Source of the DNA: RGIG3009 sp045578425
Lineage (GTDB): Bacteria; Bacillota; Clostridia; Oscillospirales; Acutalibacteraceae
Length of the DNA stretch: 33,956 bases
NCBI GenBank assembly: GCA_045578425.1
Contig: JAZNKF010000001.1
Coordinates: 1 to 33,956 of the forward strand
Direction: 5' to 3'
Shown: positions 6,033-14,739 of the stretch, piece after piece
How positions within the stretch are numbered: the stretch's first letter is position 1
How the letters are laid out: every line of letters begins with the position of its first letter
The notes under the pieces: model-generated
What the model was told of the DNA's origin: nothing
What the model saw: the letters and a program-made list of their open reading frames with translations, nothing else
Database searches by the model: none
Position numbers and translations under genes: made by a program

Positions 6033-8222
6033 TTAGTCTTCGCGGCGGTTGGTGCGACGACGGAAACCGCCTTGACGGGAAGCAGGACGAGCGGGTTCTT
6101 CAGCAGCGGGTGCTTCGACTTCCAAGCCTTCCACTTGAATCAAAGCATCGCGGCGAGACAGGTTGATACGGCCTTGTTCGTCGATTTCTACCACTTTTAC
6201 AATGATTTCATCGCCGACGGTAACAATATCTTCCACTTTTTCCACGCGTTTAACGTCCAGTTTGCTGATGTGAACCAAACCCTCTTTGCCGGGCGCAATT
6301 TCCACAAACGCACCAAACGCCATCAAGCGGGTGACGCGGCCTTTGTAAATCGAGCCGACTTCGGGGTCTTTGGCAATGGTTTCGATGACAGCCAACGCAC
6401 GTTTGGCATTTTCGGTGTTGATAGCGGAGATAAACACGGTGCCGTCTTCTTCGATGCTGATGTCGCAGCAGCAGTCGGCTTGGATTTTTTGGATAACCGA
6501 GCCGCCTTTGCCGATAACGTCGCGAATCTTATCCACATCGATTTTGGTGGAAATCATTTTGGGAGCGTAGGGAGAGAGTTCCTCACGCACTGCGGGGATA
6601 GCTTTGAGCATGATTTCGTCCAAAATATACAAACGAGCTTCATAGGTTTTGTCCAACGCTTCACGAATGATAGCGGGGGTCAAACCGTGCACTTTCAGGT
6701 CCATTTGGATAGCGGTGATACCTTTGTGAGTACCACCCACTTTAAAGTCCATGTCGCCAAAGAAGTCTTCCAAGCCTTGAATATCCACCATGGTCATGAA
6801 ACGGTCACCTTCGGTTACCAAACCGCAGGAGATACCGGCAACCGGCGCCTTAATCGGAACACCGGCGGCCATCAAAGCCAAGGTAGAACCGCAAATGGAA
6901 GCTTGCGAGGTAGAACCGTTGGAAGAAAGCACTTCTGAAACCAAACGCATGGTGTAGGGGAACTCCTCTTTTGAGGGAAGAACCGGAACCAACGCGCGTT
7001 CTGCCAAAGCACCGTGACCGATTTCACGACGGCCGGGGCCGCGAGAAGGTTTGGTTTCACCCACCGAATAGGAGGGGAAGTTGTAGTGGTGCATATAGCG
7101 TTTTTCGGTTTCATCGTCCAAACCGTCGAGTAACTGTGCATCGTCGGCGGAACCCAAGGTAACCGTGGTCAACACCTGGGTTTGACCGCGGGTGAACATA
7201 CCGGAACCGTGCACGCGGGGGAGCAAGTCCACTTCGGCGGCCAAGGGGCGAATTTCGTTAATGCCGCGGCCGTCTACACGTTTGCCGTCGTCTAACAACC
7301 AGCGGCGCACCACGTATTTTTGCAGTTTATACAAGCATTCATCCAATTTAGCGGTATCTTCGGGATATTGTTCGTCAAATTTGGCGTGAACGGCATCGTA
7401 GATGGGGAGCAAACGCTCGTCGCGCACCAATTTGTCGTCGGTATCCAATGCCACACGGATGTCGTCAATAGCAAAGTCTTTGACCGCTTCATACATAGCG
7501 GGGTCGGGGTCATTGGAAGTAAAAGCAAATTTTTCTCTGCCGATTTCGGCTTGAATGCCTTTGATGAATTCCACGATTTGTTGGTTAGCGGCATGACCTG
7601 CCATAATACCGTCAAACATGGTATCGTTATCGATTTCGTTGGCACCGGCTTCAATCATCGCCACCAAATCCGCTGTGGAAGCTACGGTGACGTGCATTTG
7701 CGATTTCTTTTCTTGTTCGGCGGTGGGGTTGATAACGTATTCACCGTCTACCAAACCGACAACCACACCCGAAATCGGGCCGTCCCACGGAATATCCGAA
7801 ATGGAAATCGCAATGGAAGCGCCAATCATGGCCGTGGTTTCAGGCGGACAATCGGGGTCCACCGACATAACGGTACAAACGATAGAAACATCGTTGCGCA
7901 TATCTTTGGGGAACAACGGACGAATGGGACGGTCAATCACACGGGAAGTCAAAATAGCTTTTTCCGTGGGACGGCCTTCACGGCGTTGGAACGAGCCGGG
8001 AATGTGACCGACAGCGTACAACTTTTCTTCGTAATCTACCGAAAGCGGGAAGAAATCCACCCCTTCGCGCGGTTTAGCAGAAGCGGTAACGTTACACAAA
8101 ATTGAAGTGTCGCCGTAACGCACCATGCACGAACCGTTGGACAGTTGAGCCATTTTGCCGGTTTCCACTTTAAGCGGTCTGCCCGCTAACGTGGTTTCGA
8201 ATACACGATAGTTTTCAAACAT
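6033..8222 (-). CDS. pnp: Polyribonucleotide nucleotidyltransferase (PNPase)
   Basis: Phosphorolytic 3'-5' exoribonuclease of RNA turnover, a ring-shaped homotrimer in the cytoplasm. The 729-residue protein has the full architecture: first RNase PH domain (about 10-145) with REGRPTEKAIL, an all-alpha linker (about 245-325), second RNase PH domain (about 335-550) with HYNFPSYSVGE, the catalytic-core segments GPGRREIGHGALAERA and MDFKVGGT, a KH domain with the IGKGG loop near 568, and an S1 domain (about 625-695, GRVTRLMAFGAFVEI). The C-terminus is a short Arg-rich tail. ATG at 8222 follows GGAGG. It lies downstream of rpsO, the classical rpsO-pnp order, behind a long structured leader. In Escherichia coli the pnp leader hairpin is cut by RNase III for autoregulation; similar control here is inference. 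Confidence 0.97.
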   Translation of the reverse strand: MFENYRVFETTLAGRPLKVETGKMAQLSNGSCMVRYGDTSILCNVTASAKPREGVDFFPLSVDYEEKLYAVGHIPGSFQRREGRPTEKAILTSRVIDRPIRPLFPKDMRNDVSIVCTVMSVDPDCPPETTAMIGASIAISISDIPWDGPISGVVVGLVDGEYVINPTAEQEKKSQMHVTVASTADLVAMIEAGANEIDNDTMFDGIMAGHAANQQIVEFIKGIQAEIGREKFAFTSNDPDPAMYEAVKDFAIDDIRVALDTDDKLVRDERLLPIYDAVHAKFDEQYPEDTAKLDECLYKLQKYVVRRWLLDDGKRVDGRGINEIRPLAAEVDLLPRVHGSGMFTRGQTQVLTTVTLGSADDAQLLDGLDDETEKRYMHHYNFPSYSVGETKPSRGPGRREIGHGALAERALVPVLPSKEEFPYTMRLVSEVLSSNGSTSQASICGSTLALMAAGVPIKAPVAGISCGLVTEGDRFMTMVDIQGLEDFFGDMDFKVGGTHKGITAIQMDLKVHGLTPAIIREALDKTYEARLYILDEIMLKAIPAVREELSPYAPKMISTKIDVDKIRDVIGKGGSVIQKIQADCCCDISIEEDGTVFISAINTENAKRALAVIETIAKDPEVGSIYKGRVTRLMAFGAFVEIAPGKEGLVHISKLDVKRVEKVEDIVTVGDEIIVKVVEIDEQGRINLSRRDALIQVEGLEVEAPAAEEPARPASRQGGFRRRTNRRED

Positions 8223-8256
8223 GATAAATCCTCCGTTTAAAAATATATTTCAAAAA

Positions 8257-8352
8257 CGGTGTTTGTTTGGGATTTTTAGCAATAAAACCGAAACTTTCAA
8301 AACGTTCAAAGTTTCCGTTTCACTGCTAAAAAATCACCGCCATGTAACACCG
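8257..8352 (-). promoter_or_regulatory. Nested hairpin in the pnp leader
   Basis: Three nested complementary pairs form one long imperfect hairpin between rpsO and pnp: outer CGGTGTT/AACACCG (8257-8263, 8346-8352); middle GATTTTTAGCA paired with its complement plus one extra A (8271-8281, 8324-8335); inner 13-bp stem with one mismatch (8285-8297, 8308-8320) and a ten-base loop. There is no T-tract on either side, so it is not a simple terminator. It resembles RNase III-processed pnp leaders in position and size. Confidence 0.6.
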
Positions 8353-8376
8353 TAATCGACAAGGGAAAATGCAGGT

Positions 8377-8408
8377 TGAGGCAGGAGAGCACCGGCTCGC
8401 CTGCCTCA
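8377..8408 (-). terminator. Hairpin after rpsO, weak terminator or processing site
   Basis: A nine-bp stem (8408-8400 with 8385-8377) and a small inner GAGC/GCTC stem follow the rpsO stop. The only T-run downstream on the minus strand starts seven bases later (ATTTTCC), so termination is probably partial and pnp can be read through from rpsO. Confidence 0.5.
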
Positions 8409-8417
8409 CACCGATTT

Positions 8418-8681
8418 TTATTTACGAATACCTAACTTCTCAATGATGGCACGGTAACGCATGATGTCCTTCTTCATCAAGTAGTTGAGAAGGTTGCGGC
8501 GATGACCAACCATTTTGAGCAAACCACGACGAGAGTGGTGGTCTTTTTTGTGCACTTTCAAGTGCTCGGTCAAATCGTTGATTCGACGAGTGAGCACGGC
8601 GATTTGAACTTCGGGAGAACCGGTATCGCCTTCGTGCGTGGCGTACGTTTGCATGATTTGAGTTTTTTCTTGTGCTAACAT
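8418..8681 (-). CDS. rpsO: 30S ribosomal protein S15
   Basis: Primary-binding protein of the small ribosomal subunit, contacting the 16S rRNA central domain and a bridge to 23S rRNA. The 87-residue protein is of standard length and shows the family's typical GDTGSPEVQIA, LTEHLKVHKKDHHSRRGLL, VGHRRNLLNYL and C-terminal LGIRK segments. ATG at 8681 follows AGAGGTG at six bases. It has its own sigma-A-like promoter and a leader of about 105 bases; S15 often represses its own translation through such leaders. pnp follows downstream on the same strand. Confidence 0.97.
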   Translation of the reverse strand: MLAQEKTQIMQTYATHEGDTGSPEVQIAVLTRRINDLTEHLKVHKKDHHSRRGLLKMVGHRRNLLNYLMKKDIMRYRAIIEKLGIRK

Positions 8682-8794
8682 TTAAAACACCTCTTTTTAA
8701 TATTCCGCAAATCCAGAAAGGGAACCGGTGCTTCCCCGTTGGGGCATTCTCCGCAATCCGAATAAGGGTGGCGCACTTTTTCACGCGCTGTTGT

Positions 8795-8823
8795 AGTATA
8801 TCACATTCTTTTGCGAATGTAAA
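8795..8823 (-). promoter_or_regulatory. Putative sigma-A promoter of rpsO
   Basis: TTTACA (8823-8818), a 17-base spacer and TATACT (8800-8795) on the minus strand. Most of the spacer and part of the -35 box form an inverted repeat, ACATTC/GAATGT (8803-8808 and 8815-8820). Confidence 0.75.
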
Positions 8824-8839
8824 GGCTTTTTTAAAAATT

Positions 8840-9781
8840 TTACTCAGCGGTGTTTTCTGCCATTTCTTCTGCAAAGAAAAAGACAAAACCGTTTTCGGTA
8901 AGAAGTTTTGCGGCAGTATCAATCTTTTCGGCATAGTCGGGTTGATACGCATAGTATTCCGGATAAAAATATTGCTCATGCGTGGCATAACCGACGTATT
9001 CTTTATCCAAAAAGGCGGAAAGTTCTTGCGGCACTTCTTCCAGCGTGCTTAAATTCAAAACAACGCTGTTATACAATTTCTTAAAATGCAACCCTGTTTC
9101 CTTGTCAAAATACGTTTGGCGCTTAAAATAAATCGGGTCATTTTTCTCTGCCGTCAGATAATTGTAACCGCACAGTGAAAACGTAACGGCTGTATTCTTG
9201 GAATCACGGATAAAAACCGAACTTTCCGGCTTGCGATTTTGCAACAAACGTGCCGCGTGACCATACGGTAACGAGTCGGGGTCTTCGTTGTACGGGCGCT
9301 TTTCACCCACCGAAACCGAAAGAAGTTTAATACCGCCCTCGCGCAAGGCAATGCAGCCTTCTTTGCTCATGGCACCCCAATGCAACGTAGCGGAAGCGGC
9401 AAAACTATCGGGTCCTGCAAAGCGGATGATTTCCCGTTTTACAGCGTCAAGGCCGTTTTTTGCATCCTCATAAGAAGCGTTAATATAAGGATAATCGGGA
9501 AACTCTTGTTTTGCGTGAAAACCGAGTTTTAACCAGTCGGAAGCAGCCTTCCATTCCGCTTTATACGCATCGGTCATGTCGGCAAGAGTAAACTCATCAT
9601 CACCGTAAAAGAAATCTGTTCGATAAAAAACGTGTAATTGCACTTTCATACCATAGCGGTCGTGCGCGTCTTTTAGGCATTTCATAAATGGATTATCAAA
9701 TAAAGAGGCGGGGCGCTGTCTTGTTAAATCCCGAAACACCCAAATAACGTCGTCGATGAAGAAAAAAGTTTTTTTAAGCAT
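8840..9781 (-). CDS. Conserved protein, possible polysaccharide-deacetylase fold
   Basis: I cannot assign a function with certainty. The 313-residue protein has no signal peptide or membrane segment. It shows an early acidic pair in FFIDDV (residues 7-12), a strand-like KVQLHVFY, GFHAKQEFPDYPY with a possible metal His, a TLHWGAMS segment and a late THEQYFYPEYY. This order resembles NodB-like polysaccharide deacetylase barrels (TFDDG, then His-containing strands), but the usual HSxxH motif is not present, so activity is uncertain. ATG at 9781 follows GGAAAGG. It is the last gene of the Gld-type ABC cluster, 27 bases after the DUF4340 gene, suggesting a role with that exporter at the cell surface or in sugar metabolism. 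Confidence 0.5.
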   Translation of the reverse strand: MLKKTFFFIDDVIWVFRDLTRQRPASLFDNPFMKCLKDAHDRYGMKVQLHVFYRTDFFYGDDEFTLADMTDAYKAEWKAASDWLKLGFHAKQEFPDYPYINASYEDAKNGLDAVKREIIRFAGPDSFAASATLHWGAMSKEGCIALREGGIKLLSVSVGEKRPYNEDPDSLPYGHAARLLQNRKPESSVFIRDSKNTAVTFSLCGYNYLTAEKNDPIYFKRQTYFDKETGLHFKKLYNSVVLNLSTLEEVPQELSAFLDKEYVGYATHEQYFYPEYYAYQPDYAEKIDTAAKLLTENGFVFFFAEEMAENTAE

Positions 9782-9808
9782 AGTTATGAACCTTTCCGTG
9801 TTAAAAAA

Positions 9809-11341
9809 TTAAGGAGTAACCGCTTCTCCTTTAACATAGCGGCGATAATTGGAAACAAACAAGTTCACGTTTTTGGAATCTACCAAATATATTTCACCCG
9901 TATCGTGTTGTGCCACACATTTTCCTGCGGAATGAGTATACAAACGAATGGTTTGTTCCTTTTGCGTTTTGTCCAGCGGACGAATAGTAAACGTCAGCAA
10001 GGGTTCGCCGTCGGGAGCTTTTTCAATCGAGCCGTTGCGGTAAATGCTGATAAGCCATGTATACAACGTACGGAAATCAGGGGTGCTGTATTGCTTGCCG
10101 CCGGCGGTGACAATGAGCTTTTCATCAAGTTCTTCCGCTTCGGCATCGTGTACGAAGTGGAAGTTGTGGGTGCTACCGTCAACGGTGATAGCCATGCCGT
10201 CCAAGTTGTAAATGTATTCAAAGAATAAAAGCGGGTCGGCAATGTCGTCGTATTGTAACTCTGCCCACGGGACGGCAGTGGGTGATACGGTGTAGATAAC
10301 GGGTGTAACCTCTCCCTCTACCAATACCAAAGCGTAATAATCACCATCTTCGTTTTTGTTGCCGAGCAACAAGGTGTTTTCGAAGGTGTTGTGGAACGAA
10401 ACCGTGGTGGTTTTTTCGTCCCCCACACCGCTTACCGTAGTACGCTGAACAGCCAATTCTACCACACAGCGGGAATACGGATTGGCAAGACCGTATTTTT
10501 TCAAATCTTCGGCGGTGGGAAAGGTTTTGGCAATGCCGCTGGCAAAGGCAGAAGTAAATGTTCCCACGTTGATAAGAGGTGTGTCGCTGTTCACGGCATG
10601 AGAATACGGTTTGGTAAGATAAAAGCCGGAAAGCACGACATTGTCATTGCCCGCATTTTCTCGGCCGTTGTTATAAAAGGAAACAACCTCTTTGCGTACG
10701 GTTCCCCCCAGTGTAACGCTTTTTATCGCAACCTGGTCATCTTCCTTTTCAGCATCGGGAGCAGTAAAGAGTGCCCGTGACAAATAGTCGGTGGAAGGTA
10801 TTGCCGTGGTTTCCACAAAATCGGAATTTATCAAATAGATGGTCTTAGAATCTTTTTCGCGGCAATAGTAATCCTCGCCATTGGGAGAAAGATTTCCTAT
10901 TTCCAAAGCAAAAGAAGTTTTATCGGAATAGGTAATGTTAATTTTGGCATAACAACTGCCGTCTGCCGCGAATCCAAAATCGGATAGGTTTTCGGCATTA
11001 TCCCAAACCTTTTTTGAGGCGGTAACCGACAACAATTCTTTACCCAACTCGTTAAGAGAATAAAAATCCAACGGTAGAGCCTCGTATCCTTCAACATAAA
11101 AAATGTTGTTTTCATCGGTAGTGGCAATTTTGTAACTTTCTCCTTTTAAGGTTACCTCGGCGGCGGTAACGGAGATTTTGGCATCGGCTGTTTTGTCAAC
11201 CAAAACCACCGAGGTATCCAAAGGTTCGTCGTTGTCATTTGTCGGAGCTTCGGGCAATAAAAACAGCAAGGCAAGCAAAATGCCGACAAGTGCCACCAAT
11301 GCTGCTGCGGAAAGCAGCAAGGTACGTGAACGCTTACTCAT
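9809..11341 (-). CDS. DUF4340 protein of a Gld-type ABC exporter cluster
   Basis: A 510-residue protein with one N-terminal membrane anchor (about residues 9-29) and a large extracytoplasmic region. The repeated pattern of a strand followed by a Tyr/Phe-rich helix (for example EGYEALPLDFYSLNEL) matches DUF4340 proteins that accompany GldG-like auxiliary transport proteins. Near residue 157 the segment GEDYYCREKDSKTIYLINSDF is typical of the repeats of this family. ATG at 11341 overlaps the upstream GldG-like stop as ATGA, so the two are translationally coupled. The substrate of the exporter is unknown. In Bacteroidetes the related Gld proteins serve gliding; in Clostridia these clusters occur without gliding genes, so the gliding role should not be transferred. 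Confidence 0.75.
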   Translation of the reverse strand: MSKRSRTLLLSAAALVALVGILLALLFLLPEAPTNDNDEPLDTSVVLVDKTADAKISVTAAEVTLKGESYKIATTDENNIFYVEGYEALPLDFYSLNELGKELLSVTASKKVWDNAENLSDFGFAADGSCYAKINITYSDKTSFALEIGNLSPNGEDYYCREKDSKTIYLINSDFVETTAIPSTDYLSRALFTAPDAEKEDDQVAIKSVTLGGTVRKEVVSFYNNGRENAGNDNVVLSGFYLTKPYSHAVNSDTPLINVGTFTSAFASGIAKTFPTAEDLKKYGLANPYSRCVVELAVQRTTVSGVGDEKTTTVSFHNTFENTLLLGNKNEDGDYYALVLVEGEVTPVIYTVSPTAVPWAELQYDDIADPLLFFEYIYNLDGMAITVDGSTHNFHFVHDAEAEELDEKLIVTAGGKQYSTPDFRTLYTWLISIYRNGSIEKAPDGEPLLTFTIRPLDKTQKEQTIRLYTHSAGKCVAQHDTGEIYLVDSKNVNLFVSNYRRYVKGEAVTP

Positions 11342-12897
11342 AAGTGCCTCCTTTTAAAGAAGACCACCAAGCAGATAACAATTAACACCAGTGGAATACC
11401 GACGGTGAACACACCGAAGCCGAGAACCGTTGCAGTGAAAGAAGAGAAGGTAACGGTTTTGGCGGATAAGTCCTTGCCGGAAATCATCACCGTGTCACCC
11501 AAACTGCACACCGTACGCAACGGCTCTACTGCCAAACTTTCGTTCTCGTAGTTTTCGTATTGTGCCGCCGCTTGCAAAGCGAATTGATAACTGCCGCTGA
11601 CAATGACATGATTTTCAACGGTGGTGTTTTCGACGGTCTTAATTTCCTGGGCATAGGCCATACCGATAACGGGATAACTGTCGGCTTTTTCTTGCACAAT
11701 ATCCTCGTCAGATTCAGCCTCGGCCAAAGTGGCAACGCTTACCAAACGGCTGCTTTCGGGGAAGGTCACCAGCGAGTGGTTGGTGAGCAGTTCTTTTTCA
11801 TTATCGTCGGATAACGAGGTTTTAAGTTGAACCGTAAACGGCATCAACACATCTTTTCCTGCCGTGCCCAACGAAAGAGCGGTTTCCTCCACCGACGTGA
11901 TGGGATAATACGGATAACTACCGTACATGTCCATGGGGTAGTTGTTGGAATCGGTTTCCAAAATGAGTTTATCCGTCACCGTAATACCGTAGTCTACCGA
12001 TAAAAATTCGTACAAATTGGGGCAGGAGGCGGCGTAGTTGCAAAACACCAGTAACGTTCTTCCCATTTGTCCGTTGTTGTACAACCAGTCGCGCAAACGA
12101 GTAATTTCGGTTTCGGTGTAGTCTTTTTTTGGTGCGGTAATCACCAAAGCGCCACTGTTGTCGGCAATTTTCTGTGCTGAGGCAAAATTGACGGTTTCGG
12201 TAAAATAGCCGTTCAATTCATACATTTTTTTGAGCGCTTCCATGGTTTGCTCATCTTCGCCGTGCCCGGTAAGGAACGTCAGCGTAATGCTTTTTTCACC
12301 GCAGATGCTGTTGATATTTACCGCCAGCTTTTGTTCCACAAGCGAAGTCACCGTGCTTTCGTAGTATGAGGTATATTCTTCGTTGACAAGGTCGTCCAAA
12401 CTGATAACACGGAATCTTTCGCCGCGGCGGAACAAAATATCGCCGGTAGAAACGTCGTATTCCTTGTATGCATTGGCAAGAGCGGGATTGGCTTCCAAAT
12501 CCACGTATTCGGTTTTTACTTTGCCGCCCGAAACGGAATTATATTCTTTGGTGAAATGATAAAATTGACGAAGAATAGTGTCGTATTCTTCCGCACCCGT
12601 ATTGGGAGCGGAAAACACCGATTCCTGCGAAAAAACGGTAATCGTAACCGAGTCCGGAACTTTTTGGGCGACTTCTAAACTTTCTTCGGATAACGAGAAA
12701 GTTTTATCGGGTGTTAAGTCCAAAGACCAGGGAAAACGGTCAGCCAACACGCCGCAGATAACGTTCAGCAGTATTACCGCCGCAACAACAATCACGGTAA
12801 AGGTTGTGGCAGTTGCGCCAAGTCGCCATTTGCGATTGGATTTCCAACTGCTTTTACGGGGCGATTTTTCATCCCCGGATTTTTTAAACAAACTCAT
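11338..12897 (-). CDS. GldG-like ABC exporter auxiliary protein
   Basis: A 519-residue protein with a basic cytoplasmic start, a membrane segment near residues 30-52, a long extracytoplasmic region and a C-terminal membrane segment (about 490-512) followed by KRRHL. Seen motifs: SLDLTPDKTFSLSEES, the signature start of the GldG/ABC-type auxiliary domain; VEYVDLEANP-like KTEYVDLEANP; and LTGHGEDE near residue 208. The middle domain resembles an IFT52/GldG Rossmann-like fold (ALVITAPKKDYTETE). ATG at 12897 follows GAGGAGG. It lies between the permease and the DUF4340 gene, which is the typical gene order. Confidence 0.82.
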   Translation of the reverse strand: MSLFKKSGDEKSPRKSSWKSNRKWRLGATATTFTVIVVAAVILLNVICGVLADRFPWSLDLTPDKTFSLSEESLEVAQKVPDSVTITVFSQESVFSAPNTGAEEYDTILRQFYHFTKEYNSVSGGKVKTEYVDLEANPALANAYKEYDVSTGDILFRRGERFRVISLDDLVNEEYTSYYESTVTSLVEQKLAVNINSICGEKSITLTFLTGHGEDEQTMEALKKMYELNGYFTETVNFASAQKIADNSGALVITAPKKDYTETEITRLRDWLYNNGQMGRTLLVFCNYAASCPNLYEFLSVDYGITVTDKLILETDSNNYPMDMYGSYPYYPITSVEETALSLGTAGKDVLMPFTVQLKTSLSDDNEKELLTNHSLVTFPESSRLVSVATLAEAESDEDIVQEKADSYPVIGMAYAQEIKTVENTTVENHVIVSGSYQFALQAAAQYENYENESLAVEPLRTVCSLGDTVMISGKDLSAKTVTFSSFTATVLGFGVFTVGIPLVLIVICLVVFFKRRHL

Positions 12898-12913
12898 AAT
12901 TCGGTACCTCCTC

Positions 12914-13624
12914 TCAATTCCATCTCTTACGGTCCAGCACGCGAACCGTCAAGAACAGGAACAACGCCTGCATACTGATGAAGAAAATAATATCATCGTA
13001 TTGAATGATACCCGTAGTAAAGTTGGCGTACCGTTTATATATCGAAAGAAAATCAATCACCGATAACATAAACGCATTGTTCGAAAACAGCGAGCCAAGG
13101 CTGTCGATCATCAGCAAAGCAAAAGAAGCCAAAAACGTACCGAGCGCGGCAATGAATTGACTTTCCGTCAAGCAAGAGATAAGTAAGCCAATGGCGATCA
13201 CCATGCCACCGAGCAGTAATAAACCAAGGAAGTTGCCAAACACCAACATCCAGTCGGGGTTTACTTGTAAAGCGATAATAAACGCAAAAACCAGTGTGAT
13301 GGAGATACCAATGACAAACAACAGCAGCGCCGCTGCAAATTTCCCCAGCACAATACCGGTCAGTCCCACGGGAGCTGTCAGCAACGCTTGGTCGGTTTTT
13401 TGGCGTTTGTCATCGCTCATCAACCGCATGGTTAAAATGGGGAAAACCAACAACAACAAAAAGGACAAAACCGAACTGAACAAATACGAAAGGTCGGCCA
13501 TGCCGCCGGCAAGATTATATTGGAAGAAGTAGAAACCGCTGAGTCCAAAAATCATTGCCAATACCACATACCCGATGGGAGATGTGAAATAGGTTTTAAA
13601 CTCGCGTTTAAAAATTGCACTCAT
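12914..13624 (-). CDS. ABC-2 type permease, GldF-like
   Basis: A 236-residue membrane protein with six predicted hydrophobic segments. It begins IFKREFKTYFTSPIGYVV, the hallmark of the GldF-like branch of ABC-2 permeases, and holds the cytoplasmic MSDDKRQKTDQALLTAPV segment that contacts the ATPase. ATG at 13624 follows AGGAGG. Only two bases separate it from the ATPase stop codon. With the ATPase at 13627-14589 it should form the core exporter. Confidence 0.88.
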   Translation of the reverse strand: MSAIFKREFKTYFTSPIGYVVLAMIFGLSGFYFFQYNLAGGMADLSYLFSSVLSFLLLLVFPILTMRLMSDDKRQKTDQALLTAPVGLTGIVLGKFAAALLLFVIGISITLVFAFIIALQVNPDWMLVFGNFLGLLLLGGMVIAIGLLISCLTESQFIAALGTFLASFALLMIDSLGSLFSNNAFMLSVIDFLSIYKRYANFTTGIIQYDDIIFFISMQALFLFLTVRVLDRKRWN

Positions 13625-13626
13625 TT

Positions 13627-14589
13627 TTATTTTCCTCCTTTACGGGTGGTGGGAGATAATTGTTCCCGCGTCAGCGAGATAAAGATATCTTCGAGTGACA
13701 TGTCCATAGATTTTAAGCCGAGCAGCGGGAACCCCTCTTGTGATAACGCCGTAAACAACGCACGGCGGAAATCCACACCGTCTTCCGGTTCCAAAGCGTA
13801 TTCAAACACTTCATTTTCCTTTTCGCCAAAGCAAGTGACGTTGGCAACACCGGCAACGTGAGAAAGAATATCGTACACACGTTTTTCATCCCCCGCCACG
13901 CGCGCGAGCAAACGACGGTCGGACGAGTAACGAGCAGAAAGTGCCGCAGCGGTGTCGTCGGCTACAATTTTGCCACCGTTGATAATGACAATGCGGTCGC
14001 ACACCGCTTCGATTTCCGGCAAAATATGGGACGAAAGAATCACCGTATGGTGCTTGCCTAAGTTTTTAATCAATGTACGCATTTCGATAATTTGATTGGG
14101 ATCCAAACCAACCGTCGGCTCGTCCAAAATCAAAACGGGCGGGTTGCCGACAAGGGCTTGTGCAAACCCGACACGTTGGCGGTAACCTTTGGAAAGGTTT
14201 TTAATCAAACGGTCAAACACGTGTTCAATGCGCATCAGTTTGCAAATTTCCGCCAAATGTTTGGCACGGTTAAATTTGCATTTTTTCAGGTCATAGACAA
14301 AGTTTAAATATTCGCGCACCGTCATGTCCAAATACAGCGGCGGCTGTTCGGGCAGATACCCAATGTTTGCTTTGGCCTCGTTGGGTTCTTCCAAAATGTC
14401 GTGACCGTTAATTTTAACAGTACCGGCAGTGGAAGAAAGATACCCGGTCAAAATGTTCATGGTGGTGGATTTACCGGCGCCGTTCGGCCCCAAAAACCCC
14501 AAAATCTCGCCTTCTTCTACGCGAAAACTGATATCGTCTACCGCGCACAGTGAACCGTAGCGTTTGGTGAGGTTTTGCACTTCTATCAT
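13627..14589 (-). CDS. ABC transporter ATP-binding protein, GldA-like
   Basis: Cytoplasmic ATPase of the exporter, 320 residues. Seen: Walker A GPNGAGKST (about residues 34-42), Q-loop in YLPEQPPLY, signature LSKGYRQR, Walker B LILDEPTVGLDP, and the H-loop in ILSSHILPE. After about residue 225 comes an extra C-terminal domain, as in GldA and other drug/lipid-type exporters. ATG at 14589 follows AAGGAGGA. First gene of a minus-strand cluster that continues for five genes. I found no convincing promoter between it and the divergent ribF gene. Confidence 0.92.
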   Translation of the reverse strand: MIEVQNLTKRYGSLCAVDDISFRVEEGEILGFLGPNGAGKSTTMNILTGYLSSTAGTVKINGHDILEEPNEAKANIGYLPEQPPLYLDMTVREYLNFVYDLKKCKFNRAKHLAEICKLMRIEHVFDRLIKNLSKGYRQRVGFAQALVGNPPVLILDEPTVGLDPNQIIEMRTLIKNLGKHHTVILSSHILPEIEAVCDRIVIINGGKIVADDTAAALSARYSSDRRLLARVAGDEKRVYDILSHVAGVANVTCFGEKENEVFEYALEPEDGVDFRRALFTALSQEGFPLLGLKSMDMSLEDIFISLTREQLSPTTRKGGK

Positions 14590-14679
14590 GGTAGAAATCC
14601 TCCTTTTCAGAGCAAAATATTACAGTGTACATCGTACCAAAGATTTGTGTTTTTTTTGTGTCTTTTTTCAAAACAACTT

Positions 14680-14706
14680 TTGTTTTTAAGAAAAATGTGT
14701 TACAAT
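14680..14706 (+). promoter_or_regulatory. Putative extended -10 promoter of the ribF-HAD gene
   Basis: TGTTACAAT at 14698-14706 is an extended -10 (TGn plus TACAAT). The best -35 is a weak TTGTTT (14680-14685) only 15 bases upstream. The start codon lies 33 bases downstream. Confidence 0.55.
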
Positions 14707-14739
14707 GGCATTATCACGCAAAAAAAGGAGGGGCGTTTT

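Noticed and set aside
6072..6938. A 288-codon plus-strand open frame opposite pnp
   Set aside because: It lies wholly antisense to conserved PNPase domains, has low-complexity His/Phe/Asp-rich composition from reverse codon bias, and no ribosome site.
14575..14739. Longer N-terminus of RibF-HAD
   Set aside because: The extension covers the promoter and has no ribosome site; ATG at 14740 follows a strong one and matches the family start.
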